Assembly: GCA_040878325.1 (NCBI GenBank)
Contig: JBBDMM010000014.1
Location: 1 to 56,747 of the forward strand
DNA: 56,747 nt
Direction of reading: 5' to 3'
From: Acidimicrobiia bacterium
GTDB lineage: Bacteria; Actinomycetota; Acidimicrobiia; Spongiisociales; UBA11373
The notes beneath the pieces were generated by a model. The model ran no database searches. It had not been told where the DNA came from and worked only from the letters and a program-made list of their open reading frames with translations. The translations under genes were made by a program, and so were the position numbers. Below, in pieces: positions 47,888-56,639 of this stretch; positions within the stretch are counted from its first letter, which is position 1; each line of letters begins with the position of its first letter.

Positions 47888-48631
47888 TCAGGCGGGGGTC
47901 GGGCGGTAGGAGCGCGCGGGATCGATCCGAGCCAACTCGATGCCGGTTTCATCCGTCAGGTAGTCGTATCCGATTGCCTGCATCTTGTGGTCGGGGTCGA
48001 GGCGGTTGTACCGGTCCCGGCGAGCGATCCGATCTTCGGGGTGCAGCATGCGCAGGTGGTAGATGATGAGATCAGCCGACGGGAAGCTCCCGTCGGCCAG
48101 GCGACCGTTTAGCGGTGCCCAATGACCGTGCAGCCTCTGCTCGTGGAACTCGTGGTCGTCGCGGGATGCGAACATGCGGGCTTGCTGCTTCCGTCCCCAG
48201 ATGCCGTCGATGCGGATCGTCGTTGGGGAGCCCCACACCTCGCGAAACCATACGTAGTATGCGGAATACCCCTCGCGCCGCGCCCGATTGATCTCGGACT
48301 CGGCACGCGCCCTGAATCCGTGCTCCAGGCGCTCGTCAGCGTCCAGGCCCAGGAGCCAGTCGGGCCGATGACGTCGGGCCGCCTCCACGAGGAGACGGTG
48401 GTTACGGGCGTCGTCCCAGTGGTGCGGCTCCCGCACCGGCTGCCGGATCAGCTCGAGGACCTCGGGCCGGCCCATCACGTATTCCGCGGACCCGTCGGTG
48501 GATCCGTCATCCAGTGCCACGACCCCGTCCAATTCGGCAGCCACATTGACGAAGTAACCGGGCAGGAAGCGCATCTCGTCGCGGAAGGCGAGCAGCGACA
48601 ACAAGCGGGCGGGTCGACGGCGCGTCAACAC
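47888..48631 (-). CDS. GT2-like glycosyltransferase (Glyco_tranf_2_4 type)
   Basis: A 247-residue protein. LLSLLAFRDEMRFLPGYFVN, VVALDDGSTDGSAEYV and LLGLDADERLE form a GT-A nucleotide-sugar site (DxD as LDAD). The stretch WDDARNHRLLVEAARRHRPD is typical of enzymes with Glyco_tranf_2_4. The C-terminus HLRMLHPEDRIARRDRYNRL also fits that group. It probably adds one sugar in the surface glycan. It reads in the same direction as the rhamnose operon, with the repeat-bearing gap between. Confidence 0.8.
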   Translation of the reverse strand: MLTRRRPARLLSLLAFRDEMRFLPGYFVNVAAELDGVVALDDGSTDGSAEYVMGRPEVLELIRQPVREPHHWDDARNHRLLVEAARRHRPDWLLGLDADERLEHGFRARAESEINRARREGYSAYYVWFREVWGSPTTIRIDGIWGRKQQARMFASRDDHEFHEQRLHGHWAPLNGRLADGSFPSADLIIYHLRMLHPEDRIARRDRYNRLDPDHKMQAIGYDYLTDETGIELARIDPARSYRPTPA

Positions 48632-48699
48632 TCGTGGAAGATGAAACCGTGGAATGAGGCTCCCCCGCTCTCGAACTCAGCAGAGTCTATGGTCCACCC

Positions 48700-50019
48700 G
48701 TGCGAATCCTGCTCACCAACCATCAGCTCGATGTCAGGGGAGGCTCGGAACTGTATCTGCGGGACGTCGCCGCGGCGCTCAGGCGGCGGGGTCATCACCC
48801 CATGGCCTACTCCCCGTTCCTCGGACGGGCCGCCGAAGATGTGCGGGAATGTGGAGTACCGGTGGTCCGGGACCTGTCACTGCTCGACGATCCCCCGGAT
48901 CTTATCCACGGTCAGCACCACCTCCCGACGGTCGAAGCCCTGCTGCACCTTCCGGGAGTCCCGGCGGTTTTCTTCTGCCACGGGTGGCTGCCGTGGCAGG
49001 AGATGCCACCTCGCTTCTCTCGCATCGTGCGCTATGTCGCCGTCGATGCGTTACGCCGCGATCGCCTGGTCACCGAAGAGGGCATCCCCCCTGAAATGGT
49101 CGAGGTGGTCCCGAACTTCGTCGATTTAGCGCGGTTCCGTCCGCGTCCGCAGCCGCTTCCCGGGCGGGCGAAACGCGCCCTGGTGTTCGGCAACAATGCG
49201 GTACCGGGTGAAGGCTTTCATCATCTCGCGGTGATCGCGTGTGAGGAGCGCGGCATCGAGGTCGAGAGCCTTGGGGTCCAGACCGGGCGATTCCTCGATC
49301 GGCCCGAGGACGTCCTGGCGGATTACGACATCGTGTTCGCCCGGGGCCGGGCCGCCATGGAGGCCATGGCGGTCGGGTGCGCCGTGGTCATGTGCGACGC
49401 GGAGGGTTTGGGACCGATGGTGACCCGTGCCACGGTCGAGGGACTTGCCGCCGCCAACTTCGGCATGGCTGCGTTGGATGATGCGCCCCGGATCGATCTG
49501 ATTCGAGACCGCCTGGACCAATACGACCCTGTCGATGCCGCTGCAGTGCAGGCCTGGATCAGAGAACATGCTGGCATCGAGGCAGCGGTCGATCGCATCG
49601 AGAAGGTGTATGCGGACGTGATTGCCGGCTGGTCCGGACAAGCCGGCGTCGCCGCTGCCTCCGAGGCAGCCGAGCTGGCAGCGTATCTGCACCGGCTGCA
49701 CACCCTGGTGATTCCCCAGGCGATGCGGGAGGCCCAGGGGTACACCGAGCTCGACATCGGACGACGCGTTTCGGCGGCCCGAGCCGAGATCGGGGTGCTC
49801 CGCGAGCGGCTGGATGCCGCCCTCGAGGCGTCGACCGCATCCGTTTCCCTCGCCCGGGAGTTGACCGTCCAGGTGGAGTCACTCCAGGCCGACCTGGAGC
49901 TGCTGCGCTCCTCGCGCGCTGTGCGACTACAAACCTGGTTGAGGGCTCACCCCATCTTGGCCCGCTCGTATCGGCTGCTGGTTGGGGGGAGACTGCCGGA
50001 GCGCGATCGGGAGCTGTAG
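48700..50019 (+). CDS. GT4-like glycosyltransferase with C-terminal coiled coil
   Basis: A 439-residue GT-B protein. The N-terminus MRILLTNHQLDVRGGSELYL has the acceptor-side glycine loop. VVPNFVDLARFRP and the donor-site part FARGRAAMEAMAVGCAVVMC mark the C-terminal Rossmann half. Residues of about 335-405 are heptad-rich (GVLRERLDAALEASTASVSL) and should form a coiled coil, perhaps for oligomerisation with other glycosyltransferases. GTG start at 48700. It is the only rightward gene in this part of the cluster. Confidence 0.8.
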   Translation: MRILLTNHQLDVRGGSELYLRDVAAALRRRGHHPMAYSPFLGRAAEDVRECGVPVVRDLSLLDDPPDLIHGQHHLPTVEALLHLPGVPAVFFCHGWLPWQEMPPRFSRIVRYVAVDALRRDRLVTEEGIPPEMVEVVPNFVDLARFRPRPQPLPGRAKRALVFGNNAVPGEGFHHLAVIACEERGIEVESLGVQTGRFLDRPEDVLADYDIVFARGRAAMEAMAVGCAVVMCDAEGLGPMVTRATVEGLAAANFGMAALDDAPRIDLIRDRLDQYDPVDAAAVQAWIREHAGIEAAVDRIEKVYADVIAGWSGQAGVAAASEAAELAAYLHRLHTLVIPQAMREAQGYTELDIGRRVSAARAEIGVLRERLDAALEASTASVSLARELTVQVESLQADLELLRSSRAVRLQTWLRAHPILARSYRLLVGGRLPERDREL

Positions 50020-50053
50020 CCCGTGCCACGCGGGCAGCGGCTGTGGGTCGGGC

Positions 50054-50935
50054 TCAGGCCTTTCCACGCCCGATCGCCGCTCCCAAGGCGTAAGCGAATG
50101 CACCCAACGGCACCAGGGGGGTGGCCAGGGCGATCCAGCGACGCTCGCCGGGGAGCGCCGCCGCCCACGCAACCCTGATCAGCGAGGGGAAGCGGCGGAG
50201 CGCGTTGCGGGCCACCGTGCGGCTCACCTCGAATTGACCCAGGTCCCGCCACGTCCGAACGCTGCGGGAACCACGGCGGTACTGATCGGCAAGGAGGGAG
50301 AAGATGCCCCTCGGGTTGCGATGGGCGGTCCGAACCCTGGGCTCCCACACCGGTTGGTACCTGCCTGATAGGCGCTCCTTGATGTCGGTGTCCTCCCCAG
50401 CTCGCAGGTTGGACCGGATGCCGCCGACTGCCTCCAGCACTTCCCGCTTGAACGAGAAACCGTAGAGCAGCGCCTGCGCCGGAGGGATCCCGGGCATGCG
50501 TGTCGACCACAGCAACACGTGTGCCGCCCAGGAGAACACGTTCTTTGGATAGGCGTTGGTGACCGCAGCGGCCACGACTGGCGCACCCGATCTGTGCCCT
50601 TCGACGCGCGCCGCCAGCCAACCGGCCTCTGCGATACAGTCCGCCGCAAGGAACGACACCAAAGGGGCGCTAGTGGCGGCGATCCCCAGGTTGACGGCAC
50701 CGCCGAAGAACAGTCTCTCGGGATGGTCGATGACCGGAACTTCGATGCCGGCTGCGGCGAGGGCGGCGGCCGGCTCCCCGCCCCCGGAATTGACCACAAC
50801 CACCTCGACGGGGACGTCCTGGACGAGGATGGATCGGACGGCGGCCACCATGTCCCGTTGGCTCCGGTAGCTGACCACGATGCAGGCGATCTCGGGAGAC
50901 TGCTTCAACGTCGCAAGCGTAACGATCCGGCCCAC
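50054..50935 (-). CDS. GT2 glycosyltransferase (rhamnosyltransferase-like)
   Basis: About 293 residues. IACIVVSYRSQRDMVAAVRS and VVVVNSGGGEPAAALAAAGI form the nucleotide-binding part, and VSFLAADCIAEAGW replaces the usual DxD loop. KREVLEAVGGIRSNLRAGED with TDIKERL supplies the ED-type base. A C-terminal hydrophobic segment (ATPLVPLGAFAYALGAAI) could anchor it. The start is uncertain: GTG at 50935 is used, because the open frame upstream is translated repeat DNA. Confidence 0.8.
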   Translation of the reverse strand: MGRIVTLATLKQSPEIACIVVSYRSQRDMVAAVRSILVQDVPVEVVVVNSGGGEPAAALAAAGIEVPVIDHPERLFFGGAVNLGIAATSAPLVSFLAADCIAEAGWLAARVEGHRSGAPVVAAAVTNAYPKNVFSWAAHVLLWSTRMPGIPPAQALLYGFSFKREVLEAVGGIRSNLRAGEDTDIKERLSGRYQPVWEPRVRTAHRNPRGIFSLLADQYRRGSRSVRTWRDLGQFEVSRTVARNALRRFPSLIRVAWAAALPGERRWIALATPLVPLGAFAYALGAAIGRGKA

Positions 50936-50955
50936 CGATGCAGGAAGCCTGCCCG

Positions 50956-50983
50956 CCTCCCGCCTCCCGCTTCCCGCTTCCCG
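50956..50983. repeat. Tandem heptamer CCTCCCG/CTTCCCG, four copies
   Basis: Two CCTCCCG units followed by two CTTCCCG units, directly upstream of the GT2 gene start and abutting a palindromic module. Confidence 0.8.
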
Positions 50984-50984
50984 C

Positions 50985-51068
50985 GCCGCCGTCTTCGGCA
51001 GTGGCGGAGGGGGCAGGAGGCAGGGAAGAAGCGCCTCCCCCGCCGAAGACGGCAGGGGGAGGACGCTC
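50985..51068. repeat. Palindromic repeat module, left flank of the DUF559 gene
   Basis: CCGCCGTCTTCGGCAGTGGC, then GGAGGGGGCAGG, then the leader block in opposite orientation (GCCTCCCCCGCCGAAGAC ... GGGGGAGGACGC). Both orientations of the family meet here. Confidence 0.65.
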
Positions 51069-51087
51069 ACATGGCCCAGTTCCCTTC

Positions 51088-51537
51088 CTAGCTCCGTCCG
51101 AACTCGCCGGCTTCGGTCGCCGCACGGATCTTGCGTTCGAAGACTTCGTCGCCGGGCTGAAGCGACTCGACGATCGGGTGGCCGTTGAGGACCCGAGTGA
51201 TCTCCGCAACGACGGCAGGGCTGAACTCGAGGACATGCCAGGCCCAGAACCGCAGGACCCGGTAACCGTGGCGATTCAAGTACTCATCTCGCTCGGCATC
51301 GGTCTCAGATCGATAGTGCTGTGAGCCATCCACCTCGACGCCGAGTCTCTCCTTGAGACACACGAAGTCAACGATGTATCGGCCAATCACATGCTGCCGC
51401 CGGAACCGATACCCCAGCGCACCTTTCCGGAGTTCCATCCAGAGTCGGACCTCCCCCAGCGGCATCCGGCCCCGGTTGTGGCTCGCGAACGGCTTCAGTG
51501 GTCTCAGTTCATCTCGCATCGCCGAATCATGAGCCAT
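51088..51537 (-). CDS. DUF559-family endonuclease-like protein
   Basis: A 149-residue protein. The core matches DUF559, a PD-(D/E)xK nuclease relative of Vsr mismatch endonucleases: EVRLWMELRKGALGYRFRRQ, then IGRYIVDFVCLKERLGVEVD with the acidic metal residues, DGSQH, and HGYRVLRFWAWHVLEF. A 30-residue charged tail follows the domain. An ATG at 51537 or 51519 fits the start; the frame remains open for 66 codons upstream only because the repeat module there lacks stops. The biological role of the family is not established. Confidence 0.85.
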   Translation of the reverse strand: MAHDSAMRDELRPLKPFASHNRGRMPLGEVRLWMELRKGALGYRFRRQHVIGRYIVDFVCLKERLGVEVDGSQHYRSETDAERDEYLNRHGYRVLRFWAWHVLEFSPAVVAEITRVLNGHPIVESLQPGDEVFERKIRAATEAGEFGRS

Positions 51538-51595
51538 CAGTAGGACGCAAAGTCCGGTTGAAGCCAGAAGACGGGCCCAGTCCCGCTCACGGTGG

Positions 51596-51835
51596 CATCC
51601 TCCCTCGTCTTCGACGGGGGAGGTGGGGAACCCTCCGGGTTCCTGAGGAGGGGGCAGCCCAGCGAACGAAGTGAGCCGACAGCGAGCACCCTGACCACGG
51701 TGCCTCTGGAGGACGGTTGACGGGCCGCCCGTCAACCGAAGACGGCCTGACGGGTCCAGTCCTGCTCGCAGGGTCGGCTGCCCCCCTCGCCCCTTCGGGG
51801 CACTCCCCCCGGAAATACCGGGGGGAGACGCAAGG
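51596..51835 (+). repeat. Complete palindromic repeat module, right flank of the DUF559 gene
   Basis: The order is a leader (TCCTCCCTCGTCTTCGACGG), a variable hairpin with GGAACCC/GGGTTCC arms (51627-51643), GGAGGGGGCAGC, GCGAACGAAGTGAGCCGAC and a GGTTGACGGG-armed hairpin (51715-51737). GTCCAGTCCTGCTCGCAGGG, a GCCCC/GGGGC hairpin (51789-51801) and a CTCCCCCCGG/CCGGGGGGAG hairpin with an AAATA loop (51803-51827) complete it. It is the fullest copy in the window and can be aligned block by block with 31110-31640. Confidence 0.8.
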
Positions 51836-51869
51836 AAATCAACGGAGGACCCTCACAGGACCAACCTCT

Positions 51870-52838
51870 CTACCGAGCCTCGCCGTGACCAGGACCCGGC
51901 ACCTCCTCGATGTCCTCTCGGCGCCCTGTTCGACCGGTGGTGCCGTCGTCGATCGCCATCTGTACCAGGCGCTCGTATACCGGGAGCCAGTCGTAGGCTC
52001 TTTTGGCGACGCGGCGCCGCCATGACTCGATGAATCGCTGCTGGTCCTCGACGATCCGCGCCGCGGTCCACCCGGTGTATCTGGTGCCGAAGACGATCCG
52101 ATTGCGGATGAAGTAATAGACGAAATAGGGCTGCGGCAGGGCGCCTGAGGAGCGTTTGAAGTGGCGGACCCGGGAGCGCGGCTCGTGCATCGCCCACCAC
52201 CCGGCCAGCCGGGCGCGCACGCTGAAGTCGGTCTCCTCGAAATAGAGGAAGTAGTCCTCGGGCAGCAGTCCGGCGTCGGCAAACACCTCGGACCTCACCA
52301 GCATCGCCGCCCCGGTGACGTAGTCGACGACGGACGGGCCGAGCGCGGGTACTTCCGAATCGCGCTTTCCCATGGCGAGGTGGCGGGTCGCTCCCCCCCT
52401 CCCCCACACGATCTCCCCGCCGTTGAACCAGATCTCCTCGCTGTGGCCGTGGAGCACGCGGGATCCGATGATCCCCGCCCGGGGATGGGAGGCAGCGGCC
52501 GCCAGCAGCAGGCTCAGCGCCTCGGGTTCCACGACGACATCGGCGTTGAGCATCCACACGAAGTCGGCGCCTGCCTGCAATGCCACCGAGATTCCCAGGT
52601 TGTTGCCCCCGGCGTAGCCGAGGTTCTCCCGCGACTCGACGAACGAGACATCTGCCGGCAGCCCCGACCGGAGAACTTCGAGTTGGCGCGAGGGTGACCC
52701 ATTGTCGACCACCACGATGGCGGGCCGCGGGGTCGATTCGAAGAGGCTCGCCACCGCCCGCAGGGCATCCCGCGAATGCCGGTGGTTGAGCACCACCGCG
52801 TAAACCCTGGGGACCGCCCCACCGGACCTGTCGGTCAT
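51870..52838 (-). CDS. GT2 glycosyltransferase (rhamnosyltransferase WbbL-like)
   Basis: A 322-residue enzyme. VYAVVLNHRHSRDALRAVAS, VVVDNGSPSRQ, NLGYAGGNNLGISVALQAGA and WMLNADVVVEPEAL are the hallmark motifs of the WbbL/rhamnosyltransferase group. LLPEDYFLYFEETDFSVRAR gives the acidic base. It probably transfers rhamnose made by the rfb genes of this cluster. Last gene of the sulfotransferase-GT4-GT2 operon, overlapping GT4 by four bases. Confidence 0.88.
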   Translation of the reverse strand: MTDRSGGAVPRVYAVVLNHRHSRDALRAVASLFESTPRPAIVVVDNGSPSRQLEVLRSGLPADVSFVESRENLGYAGGNNLGISVALQAGADFVWMLNADVVVEPEALSLLLAAAASHPRAGIIGSRVLHGHSEEIWFNGGEIVWGRGGATRHLAMGKRDSEVPALGPSVVDYVTGAAMLVRSEVFADAGLLPEDYFLYFEETDFSVRARLAGWWAMHEPRSRVRHFKRSSGALPQPYFVYYFIRNRIVFGTRYTGWTAARIVEDQQRFIESWRRRVAKRAYDWLPVYERLVQMAIDDGTTGRTGRREDIEEVPGPGHGEAR

Positions 52839-54124
52839 CGGCGCGCCAGCGTGACGATCTCGCGCGCCTGCTCGGCGAATCGACCGGCGATCCGATGCGG
52901 GTCGTGGCGCTCCAACACCTCGGCCGAAACCTGTCGGGGCACCGCGACACGGTGGCCCACTGCCTCGCGGAGGGCCCGGGCGAGATCCTCGTCGTCGGTG
53001 GCCTCGAACAGCCTCACCAGACCGGAGCGCTCAAAGTCGGCCGACACCGCGGTCCGGGGCACGATGACGGGCACGCCGAACGAGAGCCCGAGCAGCAGCA
53101 CGCCCGAGTTCAAGAATTCCCGGTAGGGAAGCACCACGACGTCGGCAGCCCTGAAGAGGATGGAGACCGCGGCTTCCGGCGGTCCATCCTCGGTCATCGA
53201 AGCTCCCGCCGTCGACGACACGAGCCGTCGCAACCCGGAGTTGTCGTCGGTTGCCAGGGTCCGGCCGGCGATCATCACCCGCACGTCCTGGCCGGTCTCC
53301 CCGCGCAATCTGGGGAGGAGACCCACCAGCCGATCGAAACCCTTGTAGTGCCTGATCGCGCCGAAGCCGAGGAGCATCACCGCGTCGTCGGGAAGGTCGA
53401 GCAGGGCACGGGCCGCGTCGCGGCCGACGAAGTCCTCGTATGCCCCCGTGTAGAGGGGGTGTTCGATCGCGAAAACCTTGGCCGGATCCAGCGGGTACAG
53501 CCCGGCCACCGCTTCCTCCGTCGACTGGTGGAGGACATGGATGCCGTGCGCCAACCCTGCAAGCCGGCGCCGCAGTTCGACCTCGACCTCAGGGAACCGG
53601 CAATCGTGAGGGAGTTCTTCGTGGATCGTCCAGACAAGCACCCCACCGCGGGCCACGAACCGTTCGATCGGCTCGATGAAGCTTTCGGTCTTCGCCCGGG
53701 CCTCGGCAACGGTCTCGGCGCCCACCTGGGCCGACCGTGTCCAGTGGAGGTGGAGCACGGAGGTCGGGGGAAGGTCGTCGACGCGCTCGATACGGTCAAG
53801 CGGCCGCGGGGCGAATCCGAACTCGGGAGCCCGGGCGTAGAGCAGCCGCATGTAGGCGTTCCAGTTGCCGGCCGGGTAATAGGCGAGGTCGTCCAAGGGC
53901 TGGCTCTGGCGGGGCACGAGGTCCTTGAGTTGGCGTGCCCATCGGTCCCCGTCGGAACGCGTCCGCTCTTTCAAGACGGCGATCCTCTGGCGCGCCTTGC
54001 GAAGGTCCCGTGCCGCCTGCGAAGAGTTCCCTCCGCTCCGGCCGCTGCCCGCGTTCCCCGTCCGATAGCGGTTGACCATCCGCTTCACCGGCCCCGGAAC
54101 CATTCGCCGCCATCCCCGGGTCAT
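52835..54124 (-). CDS. GT4-like glycosyltransferase
   Basis: A 429-residue GT-B protein. Residues of about 20-70 are a basic coiled coil (ARDLRKARQRIAVLKERTRS). VLHLHWTRSAQVGAETVAEA and GGVLVWTIHEELPHDCRFPE belong to the acceptor half. The donor half has LLGFGAIRHYKGFDRLVGLL, and the EX7E-like region reads VLPYREFLNSGVLLLGLSFG. It is coupled to both neighbours by four-base overlaps and probably works in the same sulfated glycan. Confidence 0.85.
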   Translation of the reverse strand: MTRGWRRMVPGPVKRMVNRYRTGNAGSGRSGGNSSQAARDLRKARQRIAVLKERTRSDGDRWARQLKDLVPRQSQPLDDLAYYPAGNWNAYMRLLYARAPEFGFAPRPLDRIERVDDLPPTSVLHLHWTRSAQVGAETVAEARAKTESFIEPIERFVARGGVLVWTIHEELPHDCRFPEVEVELRRRLAGLAHGIHVLHQSTEEAVAGLYPLDPAKVFAIEHPLYTGAYEDFVGRDAARALLDLPDDAVMLLGFGAIRHYKGFDRLVGLLPRLRGETGQDVRVMIAGRTLATDDNSGLRRLVSSTAGASMTEDGPPEAAVSILFRAADVVVLPYREFLNSGVLLLGLSFGVPVIVPRTAVSADFERSGLVRLFEATDDEDLARALREAVGHRVAVPRQVSAEVLERHDPHRIAGRFAEQAREIVTLARR

Positions 54125-55029
54125 CGAGCATCTCCGGTGGGCCCCTCGTAGCCGAGCCGCCGAGCCAGCGCACCGGCGGTAACCTCGATCCCGGCGCGCT
54201 CCGCCTCCGACAGTGGCGCTTGCGCGACTCCGTCGTCGTTGCTCTTCCCTGGCTTGCGGGCGAGCTTCACCCGCAGCACCTTCCGGTCGATCGAGGCCCC
54301 GATGAGCCGCTCGATACGGTCCAAACCAGTGCCGGTACTGAAGTCCTCGTACCCGATGACCTCACCACCCAGCCGGGGCGACCATTCGAGGAACGACTCG
54401 GTGAGGGTCTGCCACATCGCCCCGAAGTCCTCGGCGGTGGTGACCTGGACATCCGGCCACCGCCACCACCACGACCCCATCTTGGGTCGAAGGTCGTGGA
54501 AGACCCGATACGACAGAAAGGCGTCGTAGGGGTTGCGGTGCACGAAGACGAACCGGGCGTCGGGGAAGAGTCGTTGGAGGTAGTAGGCATGCTCGCCGTC
54601 GAGTCGCACCTCCTTGAGGCCCCACCGGCCGAACCCCGCTTCATGAGCCGGGGTGGCAAACAGCCGATCGAACAGGGCGCGGTGGGCCGCCAGCAGGTGC
54701 TCCGGATGCGGATACGCCTTGGCGGTCCAATCCCCCGGGTCAGGCGCACTGTCGACGATCGAATCCTTCGGGGGCCAGCGGTCACCGGCGGGGCGCAACG
54801 AGTCGGCCATCCGATCGACGAGGCCCGCGAGATCGTACGGCTCACCCCACATCAGGATCTCGTTGGAGGAGGCGACCAGGCGCTGCATCAGAGTGGAGCC
54901 CGAGCGCCAGCCGCTGGCGAGGACGAACACCGGGCCGTCGGCCTCGGGGAGGGGTGCGAGGCCGAACCGCTCATCGAGCGATTGAATCGCCCCCGCAATC
55001 GTCGGTTTCGTCACAAACCCCCCGAACAT
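54121..55029 (-). CDS. PAPS-dependent sulfotransferase
   Basis: A 302-residue protein. The 5'-phosphosulfate loop is ASGWRSGSTLMQRLV (about 38-52) and the 3'-phosphate site is RFVFVHRNPYDAFLSYRV (about 175-192), both diagnostic of Sulfotransfer_3-type enzymes. It moves sulfate from PAPS to a hydroxyl, here most likely on the surface polysaccharide. The first gene of a three-gene operon with two glycosyltransferases. PAPS synthesis genes are not in the window. Confidence 0.88.
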   Translation of the reverse strand: MFGGFVTKPTIAGAIQSLDERFGLAPLPEADGPVFVLASGWRSGSTLMQRLVASSNEILMWGEPYDLAGLVDRMADSLRPAGDRWPPKDSIVDSAPDPGDWTAKAYPHPEHLLAAHRALFDRLFATPAHEAGFGRWGLKEVRLDGEHAYYLQRLFPDARFVFVHRNPYDAFLSYRVFHDLRPKMGSWWWRWPDVQVTTAEDFGAMWQTLTESFLEWSPRLGGEVIGYEDFSTGTGLDRIERLIGASIDRKVLRVKLARKPGKSNDDGVAQAPLSEAERAGIEVTAGALARRLGYEGPTGDAR

Positions 55030-55084
55030 GAGAGCACGGCGCGGCTGTCGATGATATCCCCGGGCTGCCTAGCCGGCCGGGGGC

Positions 55085-56590
55085 TCAGTCACACGGGTCG
55101 AGGGCCAGTTCCACCCCGGTGTTGTCGGCGGTGCTGAAAGAGAGATCGTCGTCGCCCGGCCCCCCGTCTGCGGTGTCGAAAGCACCGTCGTCGCAGTTAC
55201 CGAAGAAGGTGTCGTCTCCGGCGTCGCCCGACATCGCGTCGATGGCGTCGTCGGAAACGTCGAATCCCCCGGGACCACTGGGGTGATTCCCGTACAAGAG
55301 GTCGTGTCCCGTGCCCCCGGCCAGGGTGTCGGCGCCTTCGCCTCCATGGAGTTCGTCGTTCCCTTCACCGCCATCGAGGTCGTCGGGGCCGGCACCCCCC
55401 GCGAGGAAATCGATTCCGGCGCCGCCCAGGAGGGTGTCTCCGGCGTCTCCGGCCTCGAGCGAGTCACCGCCGTCGTCACCGGACATCATCGAAGGGTTCT
55501 CACCGCCAACGAGCAAGTCGTTGCCGGGCCCGCCGTAGCCCGCGTGGCCGACGCCCTGGCCGATGACGATCGCATCGTGGCCCTCGCCTCCGAGGAACGA
55601 GTGTCCCTCCCCCGTTCCACCGCTGAGGGTGTCCACCCCCTTGCCCCCGTAGACCGTGTGCGAAGGACCTGACCCCGAGGCGAGCAGGTCGGCGTCCCGG
55701 CCTCCGTTGAGCAGATGAACGGATCCCTCGCCGCCCGTCAGCGTGTCGTCATCGTCACCGCCGTAGAGCCCCTGGCCCGCGCCGGAACCGCCGGTGAGGG
55801 TGTCGTCGCCTCGACCACCAAACAGCCGCTGCGAGGCCCCGATGCCCCCGCCGAGCGTGTCATCGCCCCTGTTGCCGACCAGAAGCTGACTCGCCCCGGA
55901 TCCGGCAAGCAGGTCGTCGTCCCCTGCGTTTCCGTACAGGCTCTGGCCGGCACCCGCACCACCCAGCACCACATCGGCAGCGTCGCCCCCGCGCAGCTCC
56001 TGCGCGGCGCCACTCCCCCCGAGAACCGTGTCGTCGTCTTGCCCGCCCCGACCCAGCGCGCCAGTGCCGTCACCCAACACCAGGGTGTCGCGACCCCGCC
56101 CGCCCCCGAGTAGCGCTCCCTCCGAGGAGGGTGCGTCGGTCGCCGTGCCGGCAACCACCAGATCGTGGCCTCGGTTCCCAAACAGCCGGTCGCCACCGAC
56201 ACCGGTGTCCGGGTCGAAGTCGGACATCGAGCCCATCCCGAAAACGCGATCGCTCCCCTGCTTACCCCAGATCTCGTCGTCGCCGGTCGTCCCGCAGATC
56301 ACATCGCCGAAGTCCGAGCCGAAGATCAGGACGCCGACGGCCCCCCCGGGGAACATCCCGTCCCAGAACACCACCCGGCCACCGCCGGCGCTGCCGAGAT
56401 CGAGCAGCATCAACCCCGACACCGGGTCGACCGGGCTGCCGTCGCCGTACAGAACATGGGTCGGGTCACCGGAGTCGTAGGCGATTTCGTCGCAGAATGG
56501 ACCGAAGCCCGCTCCGGCCGGTGTCGCCGTGAGAAGGCCGAGAACCAGAGCCACCAGCGCTGGAATCGAGATCTTCTGAGTGAGAGTCAC
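55085..56590 (-). CDS. Secreted RTX-repeat protein
   Basis: A 501-residue protein with GTG start and a signal peptide (about 1-28, TATPAGAG). Residues 30-100 (GDPTHVLYGDGS ... VVFWDGMFPG ... FGDVICGTTGDD) repeat the module found before the RTX tail of the SpoIID protein. The rest consists of about 25 calcium-binding RTX units, many separated by GSGAxQxLxG inserts (GGSGAAQELRGGDAADVVLG). No enzyme domain is present, so it is probably a structural or adhesive wall protein. The frame upstream of 56590 is not part of the gene. Confidence 0.85.
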   Translation of the reverse strand: MTLTQKISIPALVALVLGLLTATPAGAGFGPFCDEIAYDSGDPTHVLYGDGSPVDPVSGLMLLDLGSAGGGRVVFWDGMFPGGAVGVLIFGSDFGDVICGTTGDDEIWGKQGSDRVFGMGSMSDFDPDTGVGGDRLFGNRGHDLVVAGTATDAPSSEGALLGGGRGRDTLVLGDGTGALGRGGQDDDTVLGGSGAAQELRGGDAADVVLGGAGAGQSLYGNAGDDDLLAGSGASQLLVGNRGDDTLGGGIGASQRLFGGRGDDTLTGGSGAGQGLYGGDDDDTLTGGEGSVHLLNGGRDADLLASGSGPSHTVYGGKGVDTLSGGTGEGHSFLGGEGHDAIVIGQGVGHAGYGGPGNDLLVGGENPSMMSGDDGGDSLEAGDAGDTLLGGAGIDFLAGGAGPDDLDGGEGNDELHGGEGADTLAGGTGHDLLYGNHPSGPGGFDVSDDAIDAMSGDAGDDTFFGNCDDGAFDTADGGPGDDDLSFSTADNTGVELALDPCD

Positions 56591-56639
56591 CAAGCCAGAG
56601 TACGCCACCCCTGGAGAGAAGGTTGTGGGGGCAGGTTGC

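Larger units (their letters stand above)
50985..51845. mobile_element. Putative DUF559-plus-palindrome unit
   Basis: The DUF559 gene is bracketed by members of the same palindromic repeat family: left 50985-51068 and right about 51596-51835. Together they form a unit of about 860 bp inserted between glycosyltransferase operons. No transposase, terminal inverted repeats or target-site duplication were seen, so mobility is only an inference from the dispersed copies of the repeat. Confidence 0.35.

Noticed and set aside
51538-51735. 66-codon N-terminal extension of the DUF559 protein
   Set aside because: It translates the palindromic module and has no similarity to the family; the domain begins after the ATGs at 51537/51519.
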